Part shown: positions 9,396-17,152 of the stretch, in pieces | How positions within the stretch are numbered: the first letter of the stretch is position 1 | How the letters are laid out: each line of letters starts with the position of its first letter | Assembly (NCBI GenBank): GCA_026004795.1 | Contig: BPJV01000002.1 | Location: forward strand, 186,001-250,000 | DNA from: Pirellulaceae bacterium | GTDB taxonomy: Bacteria; Planctomycetota; Planctomycetia; Pirellulales; Pirellulaceae | Reading direction: 5' to 3' | Length of the DNA: 64,000 nt | Notes under the pieces: generated by a model | What the model saw: only the letters and a program-made list of their open reading frames with translations | Databases searched by the model: none | What the model was told of the DNA's origin: nothing | Position numbers and translations under genes: made by a program

Positions 9396-11569
9396 CCGCG
9401 GCAGGAACTCCGCCGGCATTGAGTATCGAGCAGCAGCAATCCGCGCCACGACGTCGACGATTGACCAGCGGCGGCAACTCCGTGTTGGCCCAGTGTGAGC
9501 CGATGATATGGCTCAACGGTGGTGCCCTGGTCGTATGCGTGGTGATGATTCTGGGGTTGCTGCTATTGATTCTTTATCAAGGGGCGATCACCTTTTGGCC
9601 GCAGCCTGTGGTCCAAGTCCGCACGGTGGAAGGGTCGACGTACTTGGGTGAAATCACCAGGCGGGATTCATACCTGGTGGGGTACGTGGAGGCCGAACGA
9701 TTGTCACCGGCGGTGAGGGAAATCGCCCTCGACAAACTGGATGCCAGCCTATTGGCGAAACTAAGCCAGCTGCAGAGCAAGCAACGACTGGCTAGCCGTG
9801 TGACGGAGTTGGCCCCCAATGCCGAACAAGGTCTGCATAAGTTGTTCCTGAACTCCCCGGCCGCGCAGGAGGCCACCGCTGCCCAGCGCCGTGCCTTGTG
9901 GCAATCATTCCAGCAGTTTCGTGATCATCCAGAGTCGATCGCACGCGTCACCGACCGCATTGTTCAACTGCTCGATGCTGCTACGGGATCATCCGCTGCG
10001 ATCCACGACCAATGGATTCGCTGGCGGCAGCGGCGCGATGAGTGGTTGGCCCATTCGTCGCTGGCAGAGATGCAACAGGCACTGGAACAAGCCCCAGCAC
10101 TGCTCGCCGACCTGTGGACGGCGCAGACCCTGGAGCTACTCAGCGTCGATGTGTCCATCGTGGTGGGGCGCCGCCTCCTACGCACGGGAAATTTTGAATT
10201 GACCGGTGAGCATTTCACCTGGATCACCGACTTGGAGATCGCCCCGGAGGGGGTGAGCCGTCCGCGCTGGGCGATGATTTTCGAGCGCTTGGCTTGGGGG
10301 CGATTCTACGGTGAACCTGTCGCCTTGCTTATCGATGATCAGCCTGTTGCCACTGAGCCGGAAAAAATCTGGCAGCAGTTCAATGAGTTGCATCCGGACA
10401 TCCGCCAGCGATGGCAACGACGACGTCGGCTGGAAACTGTCGATACGGGCGAGGTCAATCGGATGCTAGAAGCAGAGCGATTGCAGCTGAAGCGCGCAGA
10501 GATGCGTTTCGGAAAAGATTCGGAACAATGGAGGCGAATCGCCGAGGAATCCCAACGACGCTCCCAAGCCTTGGAGGAAGAGTTCGACGTCATTCGTCAG
10601 GAAATCAACCGGCTGGATGAGGAAAACGAACGTTACAAACTGAGGGTGCATACAGCCTCGGGGGTCGACCATGATCTGCTCTTGGCCGACATCGTGCGTT
10701 GTTATCCCGCCAACCAACTGACAGGGAAGGAAAAACTGCAGGTATACCTGTCGCGGTGGTGGGAATTCTTGAGCGACTCCCCGCGGGAAGCTAACAGCGA
10801 AGGAGGCGTGTTCCCTGCCATCTGGGGAACGGTGGCCATGACCCTGCTGATGTCCGTCGCTGTCGTTCCGTTTGGCGTTCTGGCAGCGCTCTATCTGCGC
10901 GAGTACGCGAAAGCTGGTTGGGCGATCAGCATCGTTCGTATCGCCGTCAACAATCTCGCCGGTGTACCGAGCATCGTCTTCGGCGTTTTCGGCTTGGGGT
11001 TCTTTTGCTACCTGCTCGGGGCGACGATTGACGAACTATTCTTCGCTGAGAAGCTCCCCAGTCCTACCTTCGGTACCGGAGGTCTCTTGTGGGCCTCGCT
11101 TACCTTGGCGCTGATGACCCTGCCCGTCGTGATTGTGGCCACCGAAGAGGCATTGGCAGCGGTCCCTCGTTCCATGCGCGAAGGCTCGTTGGCCTGCGGC
11201 GCCACCAAGTGGCAGACCATTCGGCGCATCGTATTGCCTCGCGCCATGCCAGGTATCATGACGGGGATGATTCTGGCCATGGCCCGCGGTGCCGGTGAAG
11301 TAGCCCCGCTGATGCTGGTCGGCGCCGTCAAGTTGGCTCCGGAGCTGCCTATCGATACGACCTTCCCCTACGTGCACTTGGAACGAAGCTTCATGCATTT
11401 GGGGTTCCACATCTATGATCTGGGATTCCAAAGCCAAAACAGCGAAGCGGCCAAGCCCATGGTCTTCACGACTACCTTGCTGTTGATCGTCCTTATCGCT
11501 ACGATGAATCTAATTGCTATCTGGATGCGGTCCGCTCTGAAGAAGAAGTTCCAGTACAGCCAGTTTTGA
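9392..11569 (+). CDS. pstA: Phosphate ABC transporter permease PstA with large insert
   Basis: 725 residues. The ATG at 9392 overlaps the pstC stop as ATGA, which fixes the start against longer in-frame alternatives. It is the second permease half of the phosphate transporter. There is a transmembrane helix at about 41-62, then some 400 residues of charged, largely helical sequence (for example RMLEAERLQLKRAEMRF and RSQALEEEFDVIRQEINRLDEENERYKLR, a probable coiled coil). The permease core starts near 475 (VFPAIWGTVAMTLLMSVAVVPFGVLAALYLREYAK). The EAA loop is SMREGSLACGATKWQTIRRIVLPRAMPG. Ordinary PstA has about 280-300 residues. The enlarged region should pair with that of PstC in the periplasm. 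No pstB ATPase or phoU follows. Confidence 0.88.
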   Translation: MTAAGTPPALSIEQQQSAPRRRRLTSGGNSVLAQCEPMIWLNGGALVVCVVMILGLLLLILYQGAITFWPQPVVQVRTVEGSTYLGEITRRDSYLVGYVEAERLSPAVREIALDKLDASLLAKLSQLQSKQRLASRVTELAPNAEQGLHKLFLNSPAAQEATAAQRRALWQSFQQFRDHPESIARVTDRIVQLLDAATGSSAAIHDQWIRWRQRRDEWLAHSSLAEMQQALEQAPALLADLWTAQTLELLSVDVSIVVGRRLLRTGNFELTGEHFTWITDLEIAPEGVSRPRWAMIFERLAWGRFYGEPVALLIDDQPVATEPEKIWQQFNELHPDIRQRWQRRRRLETVDTGEVNRMLEAERLQLKRAEMRFGKDSEQWRRIAEESQRRSQALEEEFDVIRQEINRLDEENERYKLRVHTASGVDHDLLLADIVRCYPANQLTGKEKLQVYLSRWWEFLSDSPREANSEGGVFPAIWGTVAMTLLMSVAVVPFGVLAALYLREYAKAGWAISIVRIAVNNLAGVPSIVFGVFGLGFFCYLLGATIDELFFAEKLPSPTFGTGGLLWASLTLALMTLPVVIVATEEALAAVPRSMREGSLACGATKWQTIRRIVLPRAMPGIMTGMILAMARGAGEVAPLMLVGAVKLAPELPIDTTFPYVHLERSFMHLGFHIYDLGFQSQNSEAAKPMVFTTTLLLIVLIATMNLIAIWMRSALKKKFQYSQF

Positions 11570-12288
11570 ACCCCGCATCTGCCCATCCATCCCCCCAGCC
11601 CTCTCAACGCGACTCTGCCATCGCAAACGCTGCACCGGGAGCCATTGCGTGGCCTTCATCCGCGCAATGGATGTGGTCCGGGGTGCTTCCCAAAACAGGT
11701 CCATAAGTTACGAGAGTCTAACGCTGGTGGTCACCCGGGCCGAGCAGATGAGTCACGATCGATGAAACCTTTTTCGAGGACTCGGGTCCACGACGTGGTT
11801 ACTTGGTTGGCGGCGTCTGCCGAGCATCGGACCGAAACGACCTGATCAACGATTGTAGCAGACCGAAACGCAACCAAAAACATTTCCCGGTCTCAACGCC
11901 CGCGTCCGATCGGCCCGCCCCGGGCAAGATTTAAAACACAGAGCACACGAGGAACACAGAGTTCCGTTCGTCCATCAAACTCGGTGTCCTCGGTGCTCTC
12001 CGTGTTTCACTCGTCTGCGCAACTGCAGGGAGAAAAGACCATCACGCCAATGTCATCGTTTGACCTAGCAACCGCGCCCCAGTGCCTCGCGACTTCGAAC
12101 ACTGGATCGTTGCGCAGAAACTTTCGTTCACGTAACTAGTCTTAAGGCAAGCAGGACTCGCATGAGCAGTAAGCGACACAGTCCGTGAAGCAGCTCATCA
12201 ACAAGCTTTGTGAGCCGGAGGTACGTGTCGTCGGCTGGCCAGACGATCGGCTAGGTAGGCCAAACGGTGGTGAAGAGCAAGGGGGAAG
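11570..12288. other. Non-coding gap after pstA, 719 bp
   Basis: No credible gene is present where pstB and phoU would normally be. It contains the hairpin repeat at 11934-12007 and merges into the IS remnants that follow. Confidence 0.4.
11934..12007. repeat. Imperfect inverted repeat with ACAC(A/G)GAG arms
   Basis: The left arm (11934-11963) begins AAACACAGAGCACACGAGG. The reverse complement of the right arm (11978-12007) begins AAACACGGAGAGCACCGAGG. They match at 22 of 30 ungapped positions, with a 14-nt loop. Intergenic repeats rich in CACAGAG/CACGGAG are common in planctomycete genomes from general knowledge. The function is unknown, and a transcription-stop or REP-like role is possible. 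Confidence 0.5.
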
Positions 12289-12471
12289 TTGCATCGCGGC
12301 AGGAATGGACAGCAACGCGCCGCGTTAGTCGCGGGGCTAAGGAATGCCGAGGAGGCCAAGCGACTGAAGGAGCTTGAGGCGGAGAACAAGCGGCTGAAGC
12401 AATTGCTGGCTGAATCGGAACTGGACAAGCTGCCTGAGGAAGAAGCCTGGGAGGGAAACGTTTACGTGTGA
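12289..12471 (+). pseudogene. IS3-family transposase OrfA, C-terminal remnant
   Basis: The frame encodes EAKRLKELEAENKRLKQLLAESELDK, the leucine-zipper end of OrfA in IS3-family elements. It runs on into a garbled EEEAWEGN tail where IS3 proteins usually read LKE..EGN. The helix-turn-helix half and the OrfB integrase are absent. This is a decayed fragment; the left part of the frame is not recognisable. Confidence 0.55.
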
Positions 12472-12604
12472 CACCAGCTCGCGGGCTCCCCAGCCGACAA
12501 GGTAAGGTCCTACGATTTACCGTGAGTTTGCGGTAAGCGTGCGGGCTGGAAAAAACTTGGGATCGAATGGGGGGGCGGCTGAGTGGGGTAGATGATGGAG
12601 GGAG

Positions 12605-13325
12605 CTAGCGCCGTGCTGGGGCTTGCTCAGGGCTCTGTTCAGACGCTTCAGAAGATGGACCCGCCTGGGCAAGCTCGGCCTGACGCTGAGCGTAGTTCCA
12701 TGGTAGCCAGGCGTCAGGCCGTGTTGCGACGTCGTCGGCGTGGCGAAGCAACGCTACCAGATACTGATAAGGATTGATGCGGTTCAATTCGCACGTATGG
12801 ATCAGCGTCATGTAGACGTCCCCCGCCTCCGCTCCGCCGGGTGAGCGATAGTAGAGCGAGTTCTTGCCGTGCAAAATCGATTTCTTCAGGGCTCGCTCGG
12901 CCACGTTGTTATCCAGAGGAGCGCCGGCAACTCGCAAGAACTGGGGCAGCCCCTCCCAGTTCTTGAGCATGGAGTTGATCGCTTGCCCAAGCGCTGAATT
13001 CGGCTCCACCCGCCGGTCGTCCAATTGCCGGGTCAGCCATTTGTGCAGGTGCGCCCATCACCCGCCTGCTCTTGGCACGGTGCAACGCCAGCCGCTTCTT
13101 GTGAGACAATCCCTTGCGCCGCGCCTCGGCATCCACGCGATAGACGTGGCTGAGCTGCCTCAGCACATACTCCGTCTCTTCGGGAAATACGTCGACCAGG
13201 TCCACGAAGTTCCGCCGCGCGTGGGCCAGACAGTGGGCCACGATCGTTCGCAGCACATCAGGCATGTTCCACGACAACGCATCGCACATCTGGATCGGCG
13301 CACCCAGATCTTTCCCACCGCCAGA
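12605..13325 (-). pseudogene. tnpC: IS66 transposase (TnpC), C-terminal half, frameshifted
   Basis: One frame gives DLGAPIQMCDALSWNM, IVAHCLAHARRNFVDLVDVFPEE and KKRLALHRAKSR. After a frame change near 13055-13062 a second frame continues with HLHKWLTRQLDDRRVEPNS, GQAINSMLKNWEGLPQFLRV and APLDNNVAERALKKSILHGK, then IHTCELNRINPYQYL. This matches the DDE-domain end and C-terminal domain of IS66 transposases in correct order. The N-terminal half, with the first catalytic Asp residues, is missing. It is non-functional. Confidence 0.8.
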
Positions 13326-13334
13326 GAGCTCACC

Positions 13335-13394
13335 AATACCAGCACGACGCGCAAGCGAGTGAACCAGTACAACCACGATGCGCCAGCGAGTGAA
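13335..13394. repeat. Tandem pair of REP-like units inside the IS66 remnant
   Basis: Two head-to-tail units, AATACCAGCACGACGCGC..GCGAGTGA (13335-13362) and a diverged ..CCACGATGCGCCAGCGAGTGAA (13364-13394), match the arms of the hairpin at 35326-35397 and 45259-45350 (ACCAGCACGAAGCGCCAGCGAGTG). They lie exactly at the junction between the tnpB and tnpC fragments, so the repeat and the internal deletion of the IS are linked in place. Confidence 0.6.
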
Positions 13395-13419
13395 CGCGCA
13401 GCACCGCCCCCAGATTCTC

Positions 13420-13511
13420 GCCCGCATGCCGATGCCCTTGCGAAAATCGGCCGGCTCGACCGCCACCAAAATGCGCATGTGCGGGGTGATCTGCAGCACG
13501 GCCACTACTCC
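13420..13511 (-). pseudogene. tnpB: IS66 TnpB, N-terminal fragment
   Basis: QITPHMRILVAVEPADFRKGI is the highly conserved start of IS66 Orf2 (TnpB). Similarity ends about 20 residues in, where the sequence runs into the repeat junction. A short overlap with the end of the tnpA frame is as in complete IS66 elements. Confidence 0.75.
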
Positions 13512-13969
13512 TCGCGAACCAGTTGGCTGAGCGTGGCCAGGTCGGGCGTTGTGCTTCCCTTCCAACGCAGGGTCAGCTTGGTGCCGCCGCCGTTTTCGAA
13601 TTCCAATTCGCATTCCGCTTGCGGATTGACGTTCGTTACCGGCGCCAGTTCCACGAAGGCCCCAGCACCGCCACGACGACGCTTCTTCGGAGCATCAGCG
13701 GCCTTACCCCGTGCTCCACCACGACCGTCCAACCGTCTTTGCAGGGTATAGTAATCGAGCTTCAGCGTTTGGGCCGTCTTTGAGACGCCGTGCCTGCGAG
13801 CGACCTGGCATGCCAAATCCCACAGTTCATCTGGAATCCGGCCGCGTCCCGACTTTGCCCCCCTCCACTGCCTGAACGCTTCCACAGCCTGCTCGAAAAG
13901 CCGATCGTTGGTTGCAGTAGAATCGTTCGTCGCAGTAAGACGCTCGTTCGTTGCAGTCAACTGTTCCAT
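13505..13969 (-). CDS. tnpA: IS66-family accessory protein TnpA (helix-turn-helix)
   Basis: 154 residues. The segment RIPDELWDLACQVARRHGVSKTAQTLKLDYYTLQRRLDG is a helix-turn-helix like that of IS66 Orf1 proteins. The C-terminus (ECELEFENGGGTKLTLRWKG) is the usual beta tail, and it is followed directly by tnpB. The N-terminus contains a low-complexity repeat (LTATNER, LTATND, STATND) probably caused by short tandem duplication. The frame is intact but the rest of the element is not. Confidence 0.65.
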   Translation of the reverse strand: MEQLTATNERLTATNDSTATNDRLFEQAVEAFRQWRGAKSGRGRIPDELWDLACQVARRHGVSKTAQTLKLDYYTLQRRLDGRGGARGKAADAPKKRRRGGAGAFVELAPVTNVNPQAECELEFENGGGTKLTLRWKGSTTPDLATLSQLVREE

Positions 13970-14060
13970 GGAACGGAGCTCCTTTCGGCTAGAGGACCAA
14001 ACTCACCTCCAGCCTACCCGTTCCCCCAAAATCCCTCACACACGCTTACCGCAAACTCAC

Positions 14061-14490
14061 CGCCAAAGGCCACAGAAATTGTAACGGATAAGCTTCGACT
14101 TACGGATGTGCTCATGTACGACGATTATATTTTCTTACTCGACGAGGATAAGAAAGTTGTTTCTATTCGGGTAGGACGCTGATGAGGACCAGGCGCCAAA
14201 ACCGCGTTGAACAATTCTTTGCACTCCGTCTGCCGAAGGTACACCAGTGTGTGTACGCCTCATTTGGGCTTGATGGTAAACGAGTTCCCGCTTTTTTGGG
14301 TGAGCTAGTGCTCTGAGTGAGACTAGAGTCATTTGGAGAATAGTATACCAAATGCTCGATGAATAATTTTACACAAAAATTGACGATCCCCACAAATGTA
14401 ATAATAGTCAGACGTGCCGTTTGAGCGTGGCGTGCGCGACATTCAATTACCAACTTCCGTGGAATAACGCACGAGGACTTCTTTCTGATC
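14061..14490. other. AT-rich strip between IS66 remnant and ACP-like gene
   Basis: The strip is clearly more AT-rich than the neighbouring genes (for example 14110-14170 and 14320-14420). A frame ending at 14182 reads LTDVLMYDDYIFLLDEDKKVVSIRVGR, which might be the last residues of a lost gene, but no family is recognised. It is probably decayed or imported DNA. Confidence 0.35.
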
Positions 14491-15183
14491 ATGGGACTTG
14501 ATGGCGTCGAACTTTTGATGGACGTTGAAGAGCACTTCGGCATCTCGATTCAGGATGCCGAGGCGGAGGCGATGGGTACCGTCGGCGATCTGATTTCCCT
14601 TATCAGTGCGCGGCTTTCTGCGGCGCAGCGAATTGAGTGCCCTACCGCGCGGGCGTTTTTTGACTTGCGTCGCCTGGTACGAACGGTGGCGACAGATGAC
14701 TCCCTGCGAATCCGGCCGAGGGATCGGGTGACGGAGAAACTCGCTCCAGCTACACGAAAAAGGCTCTGGGAGCAGCTCGACGACCTACTGGGGACGCATC
14801 CACCAGAACTGTGTCGTGCCGGGCACCTGCGGTGGTTGCTGGTACTGGTGGGGCTTGTCTGTCTGGCAAGCGCTTTTCTGGCGGCGATCGCGGTTGAGTT
14901 TACGATACTACCGCTTACGTTGGCGATTGCTGTGGCCATCATCGCGCTGCTAAACCGCATGACACTGCGTTTCCGGAACTTTCCACCGCAGGGTTGGGCC
15001 ACGTTCGGTGAAATCGCTATCCAGCTTGCTGGCACAACCGCTGCAACCAAGAAGCTTCATCTCCGTTCAGATGACGACATCCTCCATGCATTGCGTCCGT
15101 TGGTGGTTAACGCCCTGGGAGTCGACGAGTCGGAGGTCGTCCCGTCAGCACGATTCGTTGAAGATCTTGGTATGGGCACCTAG
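14491..15183 (+). CDS. Acyl-carrier-protein-like membrane protein, probably truncated
   Basis: 230 residues. The N-terminus (GLDGVELLMDVEEHFGISIQDAEAEAMGTVGDLISLI) is the second half of an acyl carrier fold starting at the modified-serine motif, but Gly replaces the Ser that would carry phosphopantetheine. Two transmembrane helices follow near residues 110-155. A second carrier-like segment begins near 195 (ILHALRPLVVNALGVDESEVVPSARFVEDLGM) and is cut off by a stop immediately before its DSL motif. A related two-domain architecture is known to me from planctomycetes. A carrier function is unlikely with both serines missing. A hairpin covers the stop codon. Confidence 0.55.
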   Translation: MGLDGVELLMDVEEHFGISIQDAEAEAMGTVGDLISLISARLSAAQRIECPTARAFFDLRRLVRTVATDDSLRIRPRDRVTEKLAPATRKRLWEQLDDLLGTHPPELCRAGHLRWLLVLVGLVCLASAFLAAIAVEFTILPLTLAIAVAIIALLNRMTLRFRNFPPQGWATFGEIAIQLAGTTAATKKLHLRSDDDILHALRPLVVNALGVDESEVVPSARFVEDLGMGT

Positions 15184-15207
15184 ACACCCAATTGGTGCCC
15201 ACCAAGT
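15168..15207. repeat. Hairpin spanning the stop codon of the ACP-like gene
   Basis: CTTGGTATGGGCACC (15168-15182) pairs with GGTGCCCACCAAG (15195-15207), with 12 nt between the arms and two unpaired bases (A and T) in the first arm. No U-run follows, so it is not a classical terminator. It may be a short inserted palindrome that caused the truncation. Confidence 0.45.
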
Positions 15208-15462
15208 GGTGGCGGTGGCACGATGGACCAAACGCATGGGTACCGATTCTCTGTCCATTGAGGAAGGGAACGGTGTGCAACAAGAAAAGAATTGCGAGCA
15301 GTCCGTGGAGTCGATACCATTTACCCCAGGGGCAAGGATTCGCAAGCATCGTTGCGCCTGCATCGGATCGAACAAAGCGATGCACTCAAGCAGCGCCTGG
15401 GGCCGCTTGCGAATGGATCGTTTACCTTCGTCGCCAAGGCACCTCCAACGGAGATTTCAACA

Positions 15463-16455
15463 ATGGCGCGTCGCGGAATCACCATGGTTGAACTATTGGT
15501 GTCGCTCGGCGTCATCGCCATCATCGTTGCCATTGCACTTCCGTCTATCCAGTCGGCTCGCGAGTCAGCGCGTCGCATGCAATGCCAACACCATCTTCGG
15601 CAGATACTTCTGGCGACCCAGTCGAGGCATGCCGCGACTGGAGATTTGCCATCATTTTACAACGGAACTTCGTTAGAGTATCCACTGCATGAATGGGATC
15701 TTTTTCATATGCATTCTTGGCGAGTGCCACTGCTACGGTACCTTGAGCTGGCACCGCTGAAAGATCAGATTGCGTGGGAATCCCTAGCAACCTCCGCAGA
15801 GAACGCGTCGGTGGCGAGGTCTGTCGTGCCCATCTTCCTCTGTCCGAGTGGAGGCGACCCTTCGCGCAGGGGTAGGGGGTTAAAACACGGTTCTGTAAAT
15901 GTTCCTTTGCAGGATGCCACCGAAAAAGACCTTTACGAAGTTGTACGTAGTGATTACGACGCGATGGCTGGCGTCCAGGTGCATCCTTCCCCATTGCCGG
16001 CAGACGCGAACCCCCGCTCCGTGAAGTATGTGCGGTGGGGGATTTGGGGATGGCCAGCCGTCGATTCGAACACGATCAGTGGATATCGCCTGAAGCGATT
16101 CCTCCCAGGAAAGTTCCGCGAAGTTCTCGATGGACTATCCAATACGATCGCGTTGGTGGAACGTGCCGGAAAACCGACTGACCTATTGCATGGACGGCCG
16201 CACGTCACCAGAGAAAATCCCAACGCAGAGTACCCTGGTCAAGTAGGTTGGTCCGTGAGCAATACCTTATTTTGGTCCATCCATGCCAACGGCGTAGGAG
16301 TCAATGAATCCAATGCGACGGGGATATATTCCTTTCACGTGGATGGAGCAAATATCGGGATCGCTGACGGATCGGTTCGTTTTCTTTCGGAATCCACGGA
16401 TTTTGATACTCTGGCCAGGCTCTATGGAAGGGCGGACGGAGGGCTGCCGCAATAG
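15463..16455 (+). CDS. DUF1559 prepilin-like protein
   Basis: 330 residues. The ATG at 15463 is preceded by GGAG at 9-nt spacing; longer in-frame starts would precede the prepilin signal by an unlikely 57 residues. The N-terminus RRGITMVELLVSLGVIAIIVAIALPSIQSARESARRMQC is a type IV prepilin/pseudopilin signal and helix. The C-terminal H-X-D box (GIYSFHVDGANIGIADGSVRFL) is the hallmark of DUF1559. The family is hugely expanded in planctomycetes, and its members are exported and perhaps assembled into surface fibres. Their individual roles are unknown. Confidence 0.88.
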   Translation: MARRGITMVELLVSLGVIAIIVAIALPSIQSARESARRMQCQHHLRQILLATQSRHAATGDLPSFYNGTSLEYPLHEWDLFHMHSWRVPLLRYLELAPLKDQIAWESLATSAENASVARSVVPIFLCPSGGDPSRRGRGLKHGSVNVPLQDATEKDLYEVVRSDYDAMAGVQVHPSPLPADANPRSVKYVRWGIWGWPAVDSNTISGYRLKRFLPGKFREVLDGLSNTIALVERAGKPTDLLHGRPHVTRENPNAEYPGQVGWSVSNTLFWSIHANGVGVNESNATGIYSFHVDGANIGIADGSVRFLSESTDFDTLARLYGRADGGLPQ

Positions 16456-17152
16456 TGACCAGATAGAGGCATGTAAGGAGTCGAACCGCACGATGGATGT
16501 GGTCGGTTGGCGGCGGATGGCTTCCCCCTTGATTCGGTAGATGCAGAAACACGTCACCAGGAGGAATAAGCACCTCGCTGGAGTCACCGCGGGAACCTTC
16601 TTTCGCCGCGCAATCGACTTGTCCGCGCGCGATTTGATCGACGGTTGGCAGTGTATTGCGTTGGCTGCATGACGGCCGGTCGACGATGTTGCAGGCATTG
16701 AATCAACGCTGCGTCTTACCAAACCTCGTCGGGACAGCACCGGAGAGTGCCCGTGCAGCGTGGTCTGAAAGCGACGCCAAGCGTTACCAACCTCGGTGCC
16801 GTCGATCAACGCATTGGAGTAAACGCCAGAGACGAAACGGCGGAGCGGGGGGCGACCGGCGAGGTGATTGCCTCTGGTTAAGTTGTTTGTTCCGGGAAAA
16901 CTCAGAGGCGCAGCGATTCGCCTGGCGCGTCCCGCTCACTCTTCACGTAGACTTCAGCAGCGGGAACCAGGTCGTAGGAACTTGTGGGTGACAGGTCACG
17001 AACATGCAATGGCAAGTGAGGCATGCGCATGGCACCAAGCTGATGTCTGGCTCGGCTTTGACAGTAGCCTGCATGAGTGGGGCAGCGACTTCGAAGAACT
17101 GGCAACCGCCGCGACGTGCGATGAGCCAGCGACTGCAGGGGGGGTTCCAACG
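16456..17152. other. Non-coding gap, 697 bp
   Basis: The gap lies between the convergent DUF1559 and citrate synthase genes. No credible gene was seen. Two related short motifs occur 70 bp apart (GCGTCTTACCAAACCTCG at 16711 and GCGTTACCAACCTCGGTG at 16781-16798). The second also occurs upstream of rpoD. Confidence 0.4.

Larger units (their letters stand above)
12522..14060 (-). mobile_element. Decayed IS66-family insertion sequence
   Basis: A perfect 20-bp inverted repeat bounds the element: GTGAGTTTGCGGTAAGCGTG at 12522-12541 and its reverse complement at 14041-14060. The inner part, GTAAGCGTG, has the GTAA ends known for IS66. Between the ends, on the minus strand, lie an apparently intact tnpA-type ORF, the first codons of tnpB, and the C-terminal half of the tnpC transposase with a frameshift. 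The 1.54-kb length against about 2.5 kb for a complete IS66 implies an internal deletion. No direct target duplication is visible outside the inverted repeat. The element cannot be autonomous. Confidence 0.75.

Noticed and set aside
14113-14181. 22-codon ORF (MYDDYIF...) in the AT-rich strip
   Set aside because: Too short and without ribosome site; kept only as a possible gene relic.
15237-15280. Reading MGTDSLSIEEG as an intact second acyl-carrier domain
   Set aside because: It is in a different frame from the upstream gene, and similarity to carrier proteins stops after the DSL motif.
16267-16809. 180-residue minus-strand ORF partly outside the DUF1559 gene
   Set aside because: It overlaps the DUF1559 gene antisense; the unshared part shows no family and no ribosome site.
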